DNA from: SZAS-103 sp038216155
GTDB taxonomy: Bacteria; Pseudomonadota; Gammaproteobacteria; Xanthomonadales; Xanthomonadaceae
Assembly: GCA_038216155.1 (NCBI GenBank)
Contig: JBBQQH010000002.1
Coordinates: forward strand, 32,808 to 96,807
DNA length: 64,000 nt
Reading direction: 5' to 3'
Shown: positions 1-9,248 of the stretch, one piece after another
Numbering within the stretch: position 1 is the first letter of the stretch
How the letters are laid out: each line of letters starts with the position of its first letter
Program-made: the position numbers and the translations under genes
Notes under the pieces: generated by a model
What the model was told of the DNA's origin: nothing
Seen by the model: the letters and a program-made list of their open reading frames with translations, nothing else
Databases searched by the model: none

Positions 1-884
1 TGCTCGCGTTTGGCGACGTACGCTTCGGCGCAGGCCTTGGATAGCGTGCGCACGCGCAGGATGAATCGCTGGCGTTCGGTCACGCTGATCGCGCGGCGAG
101 CATCCAGCAGATTGAAACAATGGCTGGCCTTGCACACCTGCTCGTAAGCCGGCAGCGGCAGGCCGAGCTCGACCAGCTTCAGCGCCTCTTTCTCGCACGC
201 GTCGAAACGGTGGAACAGTTCTGCCACATCGGCGTGTTCGAAATTGTATGTGCTCTGCTCGACTTCATTTTGGTGATAGACATCGCGATAGGTCACCGGT
301 CCTTGCGGACCGTGTGTCCAGACGATGTCAAACACGTCATCGACGTTCTGCAGGTACATGCACAGGCGTTCGAGTCCGTAGGTGATCTCGCCCAGCACCC
401 GCTTGCATTCGATCCCGCCGGCTTGCTGAAAATAGGTGAACTGGGTGACCTCCATCCCGTTCAACCACACTTCCCAACCCAGGCCCCACGCGCCGAGCGT
501 CGGTGATTCCCAGTTGTCCTCGACCAGCCGCAGATCGTGCACCAATGGATCGATGCCGAGCTCGCGCAGCGAATTGAAGTAGCGCTCGACAATATCGTCC
601 GGGCTCGGCTTCATCACCACTTGATACTGGTAGTAACGCTGCAGGCGATTGGGGTTCTCGCCGTAACGGCCATCGGTCGGACGCCGGCACGGCTGCACGA
701 ATGCCGCATTCCATGGCTCGGGGCCAAGCGCGCGCAAAAAGGTCGCCGGATGAAACGTGCCCGCGCCCACCTCCATATCCAGCGGCTGGATCAGCACGCA
801 ACCCTGCCGCGCCCAGTAGGCGTTGAGGGCCTGGATCAGCTCCTGAAAGGTCGGAGCGTTTTGGGTCGCGGGGGTTTGCGGCAC
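1..884 (-). CDS. glyQ: Glycyl-tRNA synthetase alpha subunit, 3' end cut by window
   Basis: Catalytic alpha subunit of the heterotetrameric bacterial glycyl-tRNA synthetase, which charges tRNA-Gly in the cytoplasm. The minus-strand reading frame is open to the window edge and encodes about 294 residues; the family is usually about 300, so only a few residues and the stop are missing. Recognisable stretches are LIQPLDMEVGAGTFHPATF, RRPTDGRYGENPNRLQRYYQ, EDNWESPTLGAWGLGWE and VYHQNEVEQSTYNFEHA. The start chosen is GTG at 884, which gives an N-terminus of family length; no strong ribosome binding site is visible. glyS would be expected just beyond the left edge. The gene diverges from the ATPase gene at 940. 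Confidence 0.95.
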   Translation of the reverse strand, partial: MPQTPATQNAPTFQELIQALNAYWARQGCVLIQPLDMEVGAGTFHPATFLRALGPEPWNAAFVQPCRRPTDGRYGENPNRLQRYYQYQVVMKPSPDDIVERYFNSLRELGIDPLVHDLRLVEDNWESPTLGAWGLGWEVWLNGMEVTQFTYFQQAGGIECKRVLGEITYGLERLCMYLQNVDDVFDIVWTHGPQGPVTYRDVYHQNEVEQSTYNFEHADVAELFHRFDACEKEALKLVELGLPLPAYEQVCKASHCFNLLDARRAISVTERQRFILRVRTLSKACAEAYVAKRE

Positions 885-914
885 GGTGACGATGGCGGTC
901 AGGCTAGGCGCGCT

Positions 915-920
915 AGTATA
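915..920 (-). promoter_or_regulatory. Candidate -10 box for glyQ
   Basis: The minus strand reads TATACT about 30 bases upstream of the GTG start of glyQ, a good match to a sigma-70 -10 element. The hexamer 17 bases further upstream is a poor -35. The site lies in the short divergent region shared with the ATPase gene at 940. Confidence 0.35.
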
Positions 921-939
921 GCGGGCGGCTTCGCAGCGA

Positions 940-2802
940 TTGGTTTGCGGCGCCGTTTTGCGTTGTCCTATCCTGCCTTTGCGTGGTGCACCAAACTTGC
1001 AATCGCTTGTCTCCAATCAGTCATTGCCGCCGACCTCGCGCCTGACGCCTGGACGTTTGTCGTTCGCCAGCGTGTTGGCGGCGTTGGTGGAGGACGGGCT
1101 GATCGTGGCTGCCGATGTTGCCCGCGCGCAACTCTCGATGCGCGATGCACGCAACATTGGCGCGGTGCATCCGCTGGTGCTGCTGGCCAACCTCAAACTC
1201 GCGGCCACCCAGCCGCTAGGCACCGAATTGAGTCTCGAGCGCCTCACTGAATGGCTGGCGCGCGAAACCGGACTCGATTATTTGCGCATCGATCCAACCC
1301 GGGTCGATGTGGCCGCAGTCACCGGCGTGGTCTCGCACGCGTACGCGCAACGACACCGGATTTTGCCGATCGCGGTTGAACCCGATCGCGTGTTGATCGC
1401 CACCAGCGAGCCGACCGACTGTGCCTGGGTCGAGGACATCAAGCCGCTGATCCAGCGCAAGATTGACCTCGTGGTGGTCAACCCGCTGGATTTGCATCGC
1501 TACACGATGGAGTTTTTTGGCGTTACCCGGTCGGTGCGCGGCGCCAAGGATGGTCGCGAGCAATCGGCCGGTCTGCCGAGTTTCGAGCAACTGGTGGAAC
1601 TCGGGCGCACCGGCGAAGTCGGCGCCGACGATCACCACATCGTGCACATCGTCGACTGGATTTTGCAGTACGCCTACGAGCAACGCGCGTCCGACATCCA
1701 CCTGGAGCCGCGCCGCGAGATCAGCCGCGTGCGTTTTCGCATCGATGGCGTACTGCACAAGGTGTTCGAGTTGCCGACGCCGGTGATGATCGCGGCGGTT
1801 AGCCGGATCAAGGTGCTGGGCCGGATGGATCTGGCCGAACGCCGGCGCCCGCAAGATGGTCGCATCAAGACCCGCTCGCCGGGCGGGCGCGAAGTCGAGA
1901 TGCGGCTGTCCAGCATGCCGACCGCATTCGGCGAGAAATGCGTGATGCGCATTTTCGATCCGGATACCGCGCTGAAACCCTTCGACCAACTCGGATTCAA
2001 CGAGATTGAATCGAGTGGCTGGAACGATCTGGTGCAGCGTCCGCACGGCATCGTGTTGGTGACCGGGCCGACCGGATCGGGCAAGACCACCACGCTGTAT
2101 TCCACGCTCAAGCAGCTCGCGAGTCCTGAGGTCAACGTCTGCACGGTGGAAGACCCGATCGAAATGATCGCGCCCGAGTTCAACCAGATGCAGGTGCACT
2201 CCGCGATCGGGCTGGACTTCGCCAGCGGTGTGCGCACGTTGCTGCGGCAAGATCCGGACATCATCATGATCGGCGAGATTCGCGATCTGGAAACCGCGCA
2301 GATGGCGGTGCAGGCCGCACTCACCGGCCATCTGGTGCTGTCCACGCTGCACACCAACGATGCCGCATCAGCAATCACGCGCCTGCTCGACCTCGGCATC
2401 CCGCATTACCTGCTGGCGTCGACCCTCAACGGCGTGCTGGCGCAGCGGTTGGTGCGCACGCTGTGCCCGCATTGCAAGCAGCCGCAGCCGGTGCCGCGTG
2501 AGGCGTGGCGCGCGCTGCTGCAACGCGATCAGGCGCCGCCGGTAATCGACAATGCGCATGTCGCAGTCGGATGCCTGGAATGCCGGCGCACCGGATTTCT
2601 CGGCCGCGTCGGTTTGTACGAACTATTGCCGATCTCGCCGGCACTACGCCGGCTGATCAAGCCCGAAATGGTGTTGTCCGAATTCACCCGCGCCGCGGTC
2701 GACGAAGGCATGCGGCCGTTGCGTATGGCCGGCGCCGACAAGGTGGCCGAGGGCGTGACCACCATCGAGGAAATCCTTTCCACCTTGCCTCCGCACGAAT
2801 GA
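940..2802 (+). CDS. GspE/PilB-family secretion or pilus ATPase
   Basis: Hexameric ATPase of the type II secretion / type IV pilus assembly family, acting at the cytoplasmic face of the inner membrane. The protein (up to 620 residues) has an N-terminal MshEN-like region, Walker A GPTGSGKT at about 376-383, Asp and His boxes, a Walker B region DPDIIMIGEIRD from about 438, and a four-cysteine zinc site at about C509, C512, C545 and C548. The start is uncertain: the longest frame begins at TTG 940, and homology appears to begin near residue 40. No pilin, PilC or Gsp genes lie nearby, so this is an orphan copy that may serve a pilus or secretion machine encoded elsewhere. It overlaps the next gene by ATGA. 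Confidence 0.88.
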   Translation: MVCGAVLRCPILPLRGAPNLQSLVSNQSLPPTSRLTPGRLSFASVLAALVEDGLIVAADVARAQLSMRDARNIGAVHPLVLLANLKLAATQPLGTELSLERLTEWLARETGLDYLRIDPTRVDVAAVTGVVSHAYAQRHRILPIAVEPDRVLIATSEPTDCAWVEDIKPLIQRKIDLVVVNPLDLHRYTMEFFGVTRSVRGAKDGREQSAGLPSFEQLVELGRTGEVGADDHHIVHIVDWILQYAYEQRASDIHLEPRREISRVRFRIDGVLHKVFELPTPVMIAAVSRIKVLGRMDLAERRRPQDGRIKTRSPGGREVEMRLSSMPTAFGEKCVMRIFDPDTALKPFDQLGFNEIESSGWNDLVQRPHGIVLVTGPTGSGKTTTLYSTLKQLASPEVNVCTVEDPIEMIAPEFNQMQVHSAIGLDFASGVRTLLRQDPDIIMIGEIRDLETAQMAVQAALTGHLVLSTLHTNDAASAITRLLDLGIPHYLLASTLNGVLAQRLVRTLCPHCKQPQPVPREAWRALLQRDQAPPVIDNAHVAVGCLECRRTGFLGRVGLYELLPISPALRRLIKPEMVLSEFTRAAVDEGMRPLRMAGADKVAEGVTTIEEILSTLPPHE

Positions 2803-3536
2803 CTACTCTTCCCTTTTTGATCATTGAAACCGGACAACCGACGCCGTCGCTGCGCAAGCTCGGTACCTTCGCGCACTGGATTCGGGTGTCCGCCGGATTG
2901 AGTCGCGAGCAAGCACTGGCCTATCGCGTGATGGACGGCGATGCACTGCCGCGTCGCGATGGCTTTGCCGGCGCGATCGTCACTGGCTCCGGCGCGATGG
3001 TGACCGAGCGCCTGGACTGGAGCGAACGCACCGCGCAATGGTTGAACGATGCAGCCAATGCAGGTTTTCCATTGTTCGGCATTTGCTACGGACACCAGTT
3101 GATCGCGCACGCCCTTGGCGGCCGCGTCGACTTCAACCCGCGCGGACGCGAGATGGGAACGATGGCAATCGAGCGCGCAAGCAACGGCAAAGGCCCGGCG
3201 AGCGAAGATCCGTTATTCGGCGCGTATCCGTCGTCGTTCAAGGCACACGTCACCCATTTGCAAAGTGTGATTCGCCTGCCCGAAGGCGCGACGCGGCTTG
3301 CCCGCTCAGCGCTGGACGAACATCACGCGTATCGCATCGGCAATGCCTGGGGCGTGCAGTTCCACCCCGAGTTCAGCGCCGGAATGATGCGCGGTTACAT
3401 CCACGCCAAACGCGATGCCTTGACCACTGAAGGCTTGGACGCGCGCGCAATGCATACGGCGGTGCGCTCCACGCCGCATGCGCGCGGCGTGTTGCGCGGA
3501 TTCGTGCGACATGCACGCCGCTTGCGCGAGGCTTGA
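2799..3536 (+). CDS. Class I glutamine amidotransferase (GMP-synthase-like)
   Basis: Stand-alone 245-residue GATase1 protein, resembling the glutaminase half of GMP synthase but without the synthase domain. The nucleophile elbow GICYGHQ places the catalytic cysteine at about C96, and QFHPEFS places His189 and Glu191. The ATG overlaps the upstream ATPase stop codon (ATGA), so the two are probably co-transcribed. The substrate is unknown; related proteins deglutamylate or transfer ammonia in varied pathways. The call is firm at family level only. Confidence 0.85.
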   Translation: MTTLPFLIIETGQPTPSLRKLGTFAHWIRVSAGLSREQALAYRVMDGDALPRRDGFAGAIVTGSGAMVTERLDWSERTAQWLNDAANAGFPLFGICYGHQLIAHALGGRVDFNPRGREMGTMAIERASNGKGPASEDPLFGAYPSSFKAHVTHLQSVIRLPEGATRLARSALDEHHAYRIGNAWGVQFHPEFSAGMMRGYIHAKRDALTTEGLDARAMHTAVRSTPHARGVLRGFVRHARRLREA

Positions 3537-3538
3537 GC

Positions 3539-4396
3539 ATGGCCCTGTATCGCATCACTCCCGCCGCGCGCGGAATGCAATGGCTGAAGGCCGCAATCGG
3601 CATGGTCGACCGCAATCCGCGCGGCCTGCTGATGGTCTCGCTGGCATTCATCATCATCGGGCAATTGCCCAGCCTTTTCGGATCGTTGCAGCAGTTGGCG
3701 GAGCTGCTGATGTTCGTCGTGCTGATGATTGGGCCGGCGCTGGCGGGTGGTTTGATGCACGCGATCGCCGAGGCCGAGGCCGGGCGGCCGGTATCGTTGG
3801 GCCAGCTGTTTGAAGCGTTCCGCAGGCCAGGCAGGCTGCTGCCGATGCTGGTGCTCGGCATGCTGACGGTGCTCGCTTTGCTGTTGCTGGTTTTTGCTGC
3901 CGAAAAAGTGCTCGGCCCCGACAACATCGCGTTGCTGGTGAAGATCGGAAGCCAGCAGTTGCAGCCCGACGAGGCAACGATGGAGCAACTCGCGCAGCCG
4001 TTGTTGCGCTTCCTGATGCTGGCGACGGTGATTGCTTTCGTTCTTTTTACCGGATTGTTTTTCGCGGTACCGCGTGTGCTGTTCGATGGCCGACCGCCAC
4101 TCGCCGCATTCCTGGAGAGCTTCGCTGCGTGCGCGGCCAATGTGTTGCCTCTGACCGTGTACGGGTTGGCCTTTGTTGCGCTGATGTTTGTCGCCGTGCT
4201 CGTGTTTGCTGTGTTAAGCCTGTTGCTTGGCCTGCTCGGCAAGCTGGGCGCGGCGCTGGGTTTCGTACTTTATCTAGCTTGGCTGACACTAGTCGTGCTG
4301 GTTAGCACGTCAGGCAATTACCTTGCCTGGCGCGATGTATTCGGTCACACCCAAAGCGACCCCGCCGTGCCGCATCACACCGGTATCGAAGTCTGA
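3539..4396 (+). CDS. BPSS1780-like integral membrane protein
   Basis: A 285-residue hydrophobic protein with about six predicted membrane spans, found as strongly hydrophobic stretches near residues 30-50, 56-80, 98-120, 155-180, 195-225 and 230-260. The N-terminal PAARGMQWLKAAIGMVDRNP followed by paired helices resembles the BPSS1780 / YciC-like family of unknown function. The ATG at 3539 lies two bases after the amidotransferase stop, so it probably forms the end of the operon starting at 940. No catalytic motif is visible. Confidence 0.7.
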   Translation: MALYRITPAARGMQWLKAAIGMVDRNPRGLLMVSLAFIIIGQLPSLFGSLQQLAELLMFVVLMIGPALAGGLMHAIAEAEAGRPVSLGQLFEAFRRPGRLLPMLVLGMLTVLALLLLVFAAEKVLGPDNIALLVKIGSQQLQPDEATMEQLAQPLLRFLMLATVIAFVLFTGLFFAVPRVLFDGRPPLAAFLESFAACAANVLPLTVYGLAFVALMFVAVLVFAVLSLLLGLLGKLGAALGFVLYLAWLTLVVLVSTSGNYLAWRDVFGHTQSDPAVPHHTGIEV

Positions 4397-4412
4397 GCTT
4401 CGCGCGCTGAGT

Positions 4413-5162
4413 TCAACCGGGCACAGCGCGCGGCTTCACCGCAATCCGCGCCGCGATCAACCCGAGCTCGTACAACAGCACCATCGGAATCGCCAGCATC
4501 AATTGCGAGATTACGTCCGGTGGCGTCAGGATCGCGGCGATCACGAATGCGCCCACAATCGCATACGGTCGCGCGCCGGTGAGTTGTTGCGGCGTAACCC
4601 AGCCAAGCAAGGCGAGGATCACCACCGCGACTGGCACTTCAAAACTCGCACCAAACGCGAGAAACATCACGCTGACGAAATCCAGGTAATGGCTGATGTC
4701 GGTCATCATGCTCACGCCTTCGGGCGTGACACCGGTGAGGAAGCCAAACACCGTTGGCAGCACCAGAAAATACGCAAACGCGCAGCCGGCGTAGAACAGC
4801 GTGCCTGCGGACACCAGCAGCGGCACTGCCATCCGCCGTTCGTTGCGATACAACCCGGGCGCGACGAACGCCCATAGCTGGTAGATCACGTACGGCATCG
4901 CCAACATCAACGCAGTGAGAAAGGTGAGTTTGACCGGCACCAGAAATGGCGACGAAACATCGATCGCAACGAGTTTGGCGCCGACCGGTAAGCGCGACAG
5001 CAGCGGCTGCGCGAGCCACGCATACAGTCGCTGCGAGAACGGCATCAGCGCGCCGAACACCAACATCACCACCAGCACCGATCGCAACAAGCGCGAACGC
5101 AGCTCGAGCAGGTGCGAGAACAGGCCTTGGCTGGCGTCGTGATCGGCGGCGGGTTCAGTCAT
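4413..5162 (-). CDS. tatC: Sec-independent translocase subunit TatC
   Basis: Core membrane component of the twin-arginine translocase, which recognises Tat signal peptides with TatB and exports folded proteins. The 249-residue product has the N-terminal FSHLLELRSRLL motif, the conserved WAFVAPGLYRNERR loop, and six hydrophobic segments ending in the VIAAILTPPDVISQ region. The ATG at 5162 was chosen over upstream in-frame codons because family homology begins there and it overlaps the tatB stop by eight bases. Last gene of the tatABC operon. Confidence 0.96.
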   Translation of the reverse strand: MTEPAADHDASQGLFSHLLELRSRLLRSVLVVMLVFGALMPFSQRLYAWLAQPLLSRLPVGAKLVAIDVSSPFLVPVKLTFLTALMLAMPYVIYQLWAFVAPGLYRNERRMAVPLLVSAGTLFYAGCAFAYFLVLPTVFGFLTGVTPEGVSMMTDISHYLDFVSVMFLAFGASFEVPVAVVILALLGWVTPQQLTGARPYAIVGAFVIAAILTPPDVISQLMLAIPMVLLYELGLIAARIAVKPRAVPG

Positions 5163-5640
5163 CGAAGGCTTTGCCCGGCTCGCGCGATTCGAGCGCTGGC
5201 GTGTTGGCTGACCCGCGTGTCGCAGCGCTGCTTTCGACGTCGCGCAGTTCTGCATCAGGCATGTGCGCAAGGCGCGCCGGCATTTCCATCATGTCGCGCA
5301 ACGGGTCGGGCGCGTCGCCTGGATTGGACGCTTGCGCGGACTCGCCATTCGCGGGTTGCTGGGGCAGGGATCCCGCCGGCGGCACACGCGAAGGATCAAC
5401 CAACGCCTGCATTTCGCCCAGCCCGTCGCGCAATTGCGCATGGCTCTCTCGCAGGGTGCGGCGCAACTCCTCGTCGGCGATTTCGTTTTCGAGTTCGGCC
5501 TTGACCGAATTCCACTGCGAACGCGCCTTGCGCATCCACATCCCGGCCAGACGCGCGGCCTTGGGCAAGCGCTCGGGGCCGAGCACCAGCAGCGCGACCA
5601 AGCCGATCATCAGGATTTCGCCGAAGCCAATGTCAAACAC
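5155..5640 (-). CDS. tatB: Sec-independent translocase subunit TatB
   Basis: Tat receptor subunit that pairs with TatC. It starts at GTG 5640, giving the canonical N-terminus MFDIGFGEILMIGLVALLVL followed by GPERLP, then an amphipathic helix and a long acidic, proline-rich tail; 161 residues in all. It lies 54 bases after tatA and overlaps tatC. The membrane-helix and GPERLP signature distinguishes it from TatA. Confidence 0.95.
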   Translation of the reverse strand: MFDIGFGEILMIGLVALLVLGPERLPKAARLAGMWMRKARSQWNSVKAELENEIADEELRRTLRESHAQLRDGLGEMQALVDPSRVPPAGSLPQQPANGESAQASNPGDAPDPLRDMMEMPARLAHMPDAELRDVESSAATRGSANTPALESREPGKAFDD

Positions 5641-5694
5641 GATTGTTTCGCCCGCGCAGTCGGCCACTCAGGGCATCAATCACCCATGCCCCTG

Positions 5695-5970
5695 TCACTG
5701 ATCCCGACGTTGCGCGTCAGGATCAGGGCGCTGAACCGCCTCGGGATCCGGGATCGTGGTCGTATGGATGGTTGGATCAACCGGCCGCAGCACCGGCGGC
5801 GGCAACGCCTCGGGCGGCGCGTCGGGCTTGTCCTCGTCGCGCATGCCTTTCTTGAACTCCTTGACCGCATTGCCGATGTCCTTGGCGCCGCCGGTCAGGC
5901 GCTTGGTGCCGAACACCACCAACACGATCACCAGCACGATCAACCAGTGCCAGATGCTGAAACTGCCCAT
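5695..5970 (-). CDS. tatA: Sec-independent translocase subunit TatA
   Basis: Pore-forming Tat subunit of 91 residues. The N-terminus MGSFSIWHWLIVLVIVLVVF gives the single membrane helix with the FGTKRL hinge, then the amphipathic helix GGAKDIGNAVKEFKKGM and a charged, proline-rich tail. First gene of tatABC on the minus strand. A plausible cargo in this window is the serine hydrolase at 56636-57814, which has a twin-arginine signal. Confidence 0.95.
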   Translation of the reverse strand: MGSFSIWHWLIVLVIVLVVFGTKRLTGGAKDIGNAVKEFKKGMRDEDKPDAPPEALPPPVLRPVDPTIHTTTIPDPEAVQRPDPDAQRRDQ

Positions 5971-6029
5971 GACCTGCTCGCTAGTTAGGGAAACGTATCA
6001 AGGATAACGCAGCGCCCGCGAGGCGTGCG

Positions 6030-6866
6030 TCAATGTTCGTCCAATGGAGCGGTTTGCGCCGGCTGCGGTTGACGGCGTTCATCCTCAGGCGCTGGCGCCT
6101 CACGCTGTGGCGCGGCATTTGCGGGCGCATCAAAATCGCCCGCGACCGGCGGGTCGTACACGCGCTCGGTGGACTGCTCGTCACGTCGATCACTGACCGC
6201 GTTGGTTTCTTCCAATTTATCGCGAAAATCCACCACCTGCACTGGCGGCGCTGCGACCCGACCCTCGAAGATCATTCGCGGCGTGGTGTCGGGGCCATAC
6301 ACAGCCTCGTTGGAATGATCGTCGATCGCAATCACCGCGCCGTTCAATGCGATCCCGGCGAACAGGCCGCGGGCGCGCGAGTACGAATAGATTTCGGCGC
6401 GCAGATTGCCGTCCGTCGCGACTTCGCCGGCGCGACCAACCGGCCCGGCGGCCACCGACGCATCGGCGCCGAGAGTGAATTTGCCGTTGACGATCGAATC
6501 CACGCCGCGGCGCGTGTTGAAGATCAGCACCACATCAGCGCTTTGCACGCCGACCTGGAAGCCGATGCTGGCGCCGGTCAGGGTAATGAAGGTGGGGTTG
6601 CTCCAGGTGCCGTCTGCACTGCGCACGGCGATCAGTCCGCGCCCGCGGCGGCCCGCAACCACGAAGCCGGCTCGCACGACATGCGGAATCACCGCGATCG
6701 CCTGCGCGTGATCGAACATCGCTTGCGGAATGCCGTCTTCCGGAATGCGCATGATCTCGTCGAGCACCTGAGACGCATCGCGGGAGCGATCGAGTTCAGG
6801 CGCACCAGCAAATGCGGGGGCCATGGCTAGCAGCAGGCTTGTTGCGAGGATCGTCCAGCGGCGCAT
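6030..6866 (-). CDS. SYLF/YSC84-type lipid-binding protein, secreted
   Basis: A 278-residue protein with an N-terminal signal peptide (MRRWTILATSLLLAMAPAFAG) followed by a SYLF domain at about 30-200, recognised from IPHVVRAGFVVAGRRGRG, NPTFITLTGASIGFQVGVQS and YSYSRARGLFAGIALNGAVI. The roughly 70-residue C-terminal tail is rich in Ala, Pro, Asp and Glu and looks disordered. SYLF proteins bind lipids; bacterial versions are exported and of unclear role. It lies upstream of tatA on the same strand with a 59-base gap. Confidence 0.8.
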   Translation of the reverse strand: MRRWTILATSLLLAMAPAFAGAPELDRSRDASQVLDEIMRIPEDGIPQAMFDHAQAIAVIPHVVRAGFVVAGRRGRGLIAVRSADGTWSNPTFITLTGASIGFQVGVQSADVVLIFNTRRGVDSIVNGKFTLGADASVAAGPVGRAGEVATDGNLRAEIYSYSRARGLFAGIALNGAVIAIDDHSNEAVYGPDTTPRMIFEGRVAAPPVQVVDFRDKLEETNAVSDRRDEQSTERVYDPPVAGDFDAPANAAPQREAPAPEDERRQPQPAQTAPLDEH

Positions 6867-7085
6867 GCGGGCTCCGGGTGAGTTTGGGGGGAATGCATTT
6901 GGCTCCCGATTTCAAGATCGAGGCAAGCCAACATCGGCGAATCAATGCGAGAAGTTGAAAGTATCGCGCATGGCAATGAATCGGGAATGAGTCGGCGCCA
7001 CACTCCGTCGACGATTCCTTGATCGCCGCGATGCTATGGTTGCGCCCGCCATCGAGGCGCCTCTCCCCACCGATGCGATTGACCG

Positions 7086-8114
7086 ATGCAATCGATGTTC
7101 CCCACCGAACCCGGCACCGCGGTGCTGATCGTGAACCTTGGCACGCCCGATGCGCCGGATGCGGCGTCGGTGCGGCGTTTTCTTGCGCAATTCCTGCACG
7201 ATCACCGCGTGGTCGACCTGACCCGCTGGCTCTGGTGTCCGCTGCTGCATGGCGTAATCCTGCCGCTGCGCTCGCCGCGGGTGGCGCGCAAGTACAAGGA
7301 GGTCTGGATTGCAGGTGAGGGCTCGCCATTGCGCGTTCACACCCAAGCTCTGACCGATGCCATCGCCACCCGATTGCCCGGCGTGCGCGTGGCGATGGCG
7401 ATGCGCTACGGAAATCCCGGAATTCCAGAAGTGCTGCGCGGCCTGCGCAATGGCGGTAACGAGCAGGCCGATGGTGGCCCTAATCATCTGCGCCAGTTGC
7501 TGGTATTGCCGCTGTATCCGCAATACTCGGCGACGACGACGGCGAGTGTGTTCGACGCCGTCGGTGCCGAACTGGCGCGCTGGGAAAATCAGCCCGCACT
7601 GCGCAGCATTCGTGACTACCATCAGGATGCGGCGTGGCTCGACGCGCAGGCCGAGCAGATCGCCCGCCTGCGTGGCGATGCACCGGGTCAGAAGCTGTTG
7701 CTGTCCTTCCACGGCATTCCCGAGCGCTACGTGCAACGCGGCGATCCGTATCCACGCGAATGCGAAGCCAGCGCGGCAGCAATTGCGGAACGACTGCATC
7801 TCACGCCCGATCAATGGCTGTTGAGCTACCAGTCGCGCTTTGGCCGCGAACGCTGGCTCGGTCCGGCCACGATTGAGGTACTCCGTGATTGGGGCCGGGC
7901 CGGTATTCGCACGGTCGATGTCATCTGTCCCGGGTTTGCGGTGGATTGCCTGGAAACACTGGAGGAAATCGCGCTGTTCAACGCAGAGGCATTTCGCGAC
8001 GCTGGTGGGCAGACGCTGCGTTATCTGCCGGCGCTCAATGCCGAACCCGCGCACGCCGACGCGCTGGCGGCACTGATCCGTCGCAACCTGGTCGGCTGGA
8101 GCACTGCTGCATGA
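7086..8114 (+). CDS. hemH: Ferrochelatase
   Basis: Inserts ferrous iron into protoporphyrin IX, the last step of haem synthesis. The 342-residue product carries the family signature LSFHGIPERYVQRGDPY with the catalytic His at about 209, and the CPGFAVDCLETLEEI segment holding the metal-path glutamates near 290-294. ATG 7086 was taken as start; ATG 7095 is an in-frame alternative. The stop codon overlaps the next gene's start (ATGA), so hemH and the hydrolase are translationally coupled. Confidence 0.95.
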   Translation: MQSMFPTEPGTAVLIVNLGTPDAPDAASVRRFLAQFLHDHRVVDLTRWLWCPLLHGVILPLRSPRVARKYKEVWIAGEGSPLRVHTQALTDAIATRLPGVRVAMAMRYGNPGIPEVLRGLRNGGNEQADGGPNHLRQLLVLPLYPQYSATTTASVFDAVGAELARWENQPALRSIRDYHQDAAWLDAQAEQIARLRGDAPGQKLLLSFHGIPERYVQRGDPYPRECEASAAAIAERLHLTPDQWLLSYQSRFGRERWLGPATIEVLRDWGRAGIRTVDVICPGFAVDCLETLEEIALFNAEAFRDAGGQTLRYLPALNAEPAHADALAALIRRNLVGWSTAA

Positions 8115-9043
8115 GCGACACGCGGTCCGCATCGACGCCCGCCCTGCGCGAAATCGAAATCGACACCGCGCGCGGCCGCATCAACGCCTTGCGCATCCAT
8201 CGACAGGCTCAGGACGATCGGGACCCGCAGCGCCCGCCGCTGCTGGCCTTGCACGGATGGCTCGACAACGCCGCGAGTTTCATCCCGCTGGCACCGTATC
8301 TGGAAGCTTTCGACTTGGTCGCACTAGACCTGCCCGGCCACGGCGCGTCCGCGCATCGGCCGCCGGGTTACGACTACGTGTTCGTCGACTGGATTCACGA
8401 CGTGCTCGACGTGCTCGATGTGCTCGGCTGGTCGCAAGCCTGCGTGCTGGGTCATTCGATGGGCGGCGCGATTGCCACGCTGGTTGCCGCGGCCGCGCCC
8501 GAGCGCGTGCAACGGCTTGCATTGATTGAAGCACTCGGGCCGCTGGCTGGTGATCCGTCACAGGCCGGCACGCGCCTGCGCGAAACGGTTGCCACCCGGC
8601 GCTCGGTCGCCAGCCGCTTTGCGCCGGACGGAATCCGAAGCAACGGCCCGCGAGTGATCGCCGATATCGACACTGCGGTTGCCGCGCGGCTCGCGGTCAA
8701 TCGCATGAGCGATGAGGCTGCACGCCTGATCGTCAGCCGCAATCTGGCCGAAGTCGATGGGGGATTCATCTGGCGCAGCGATGCGCGCCTGACTCTGCCG
8801 ACGCAGATGCGTCTGGGCGAGGACGCAGTCCGCGACATCATCGCCGCCATTGAAGCGCCGACCTTGCTGATCGCTGCCGATCCGCCGCCACCGTATTTCA
8901 CCGCAGGGCTTCGCGACGCACGCTTTGCATGCCTGCGCGATGGCCGCATGCAACTCGTGCCCGGCGGCCATCACCTGCACATGGAACAGCCGCAGGTGAT
9001 CGCGCCGATGCTGCTGGATTTTCTGTTGGGTAGTGCTGTTTAA
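8111..9043 (+). CDS. Alpha/beta-fold hydrolase
   Basis: A 310-residue cytoplasmic hydrolase. The oxyanion region LLALHGWLDN, the nucleophile elbow GHSMGG (Ser116) and a late histidine in GGHHLHM (287/288) complete a serine-hydrolase triad pattern. It is coupled to hemH by an ATGA overlap, but the substrate cannot be read from the sequence. The gene is followed by decayed repeat DNA rather than an obvious terminator. Confidence 0.85.
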   Translation: MSDTRSASTPALREIEIDTARGRINALRIHRQAQDDRDPQRPPLLALHGWLDNAASFIPLAPYLEAFDLVALDLPGHGASAHRPPGYDYVFVDWIHDVLDVLDVLGWSQACVLGHSMGGAIATLVAAAAPERVQRLALIEALGPLAGDPSQAGTRLRETVATRRSVASRFAPDGIRSNGPRVIADIDTAVAARLAVNRMSDEAARLIVSRNLAEVDGGFIWRSDARLTLPTQMRLGEDAVRDIIAAIEAPTLLIAADPPPPYFTAGLRDARFACLRDGRMQLVPGGHHLHMEQPQVIAPMLLDFLLGSAV

Positions 9044-9044
9044 C

Positions 9045-9182
9045 TCGTCATTCCCGCGAAGGCGGAAGCGCTTCTCAACAGCCGCACGGCTGGTCTACCC
9101 ATGGACTTTCGCTGTCCGATCTACAAGGCGCTGGATTCCCGCTTGACCATCCATTCGGCTGTTAAAGCCGCGGGAATGTCGA
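9045..9182. repeat. Decayed dispersed palindromic repeat
   Basis: Contains CGTCATTCCCGCGAAGGCGG at the left, CTGGATTCCCGCTT in the middle and CCGCGGGAATG at the right, the same words found at 25107-25184 and in the MITE at the right window edge. The inverted arms are eroded and the long terminal repeats of the right-edge copy are absent. Confidence 0.6.
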
Positions 9183-9248
9183 GCAAAACAGCGCGCTGGT
9201 GAAATCGGAAGTGATACGCAATTGGTTCGATTGCCATGGCAAAAGGTT

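Noticed and set aside
1216..2352. 378-codon minus-strand frame
   Set aside because: Antisense to the PilB/GspE ATPase; composition is typical of a shadow frame (His- and Arg-rich).
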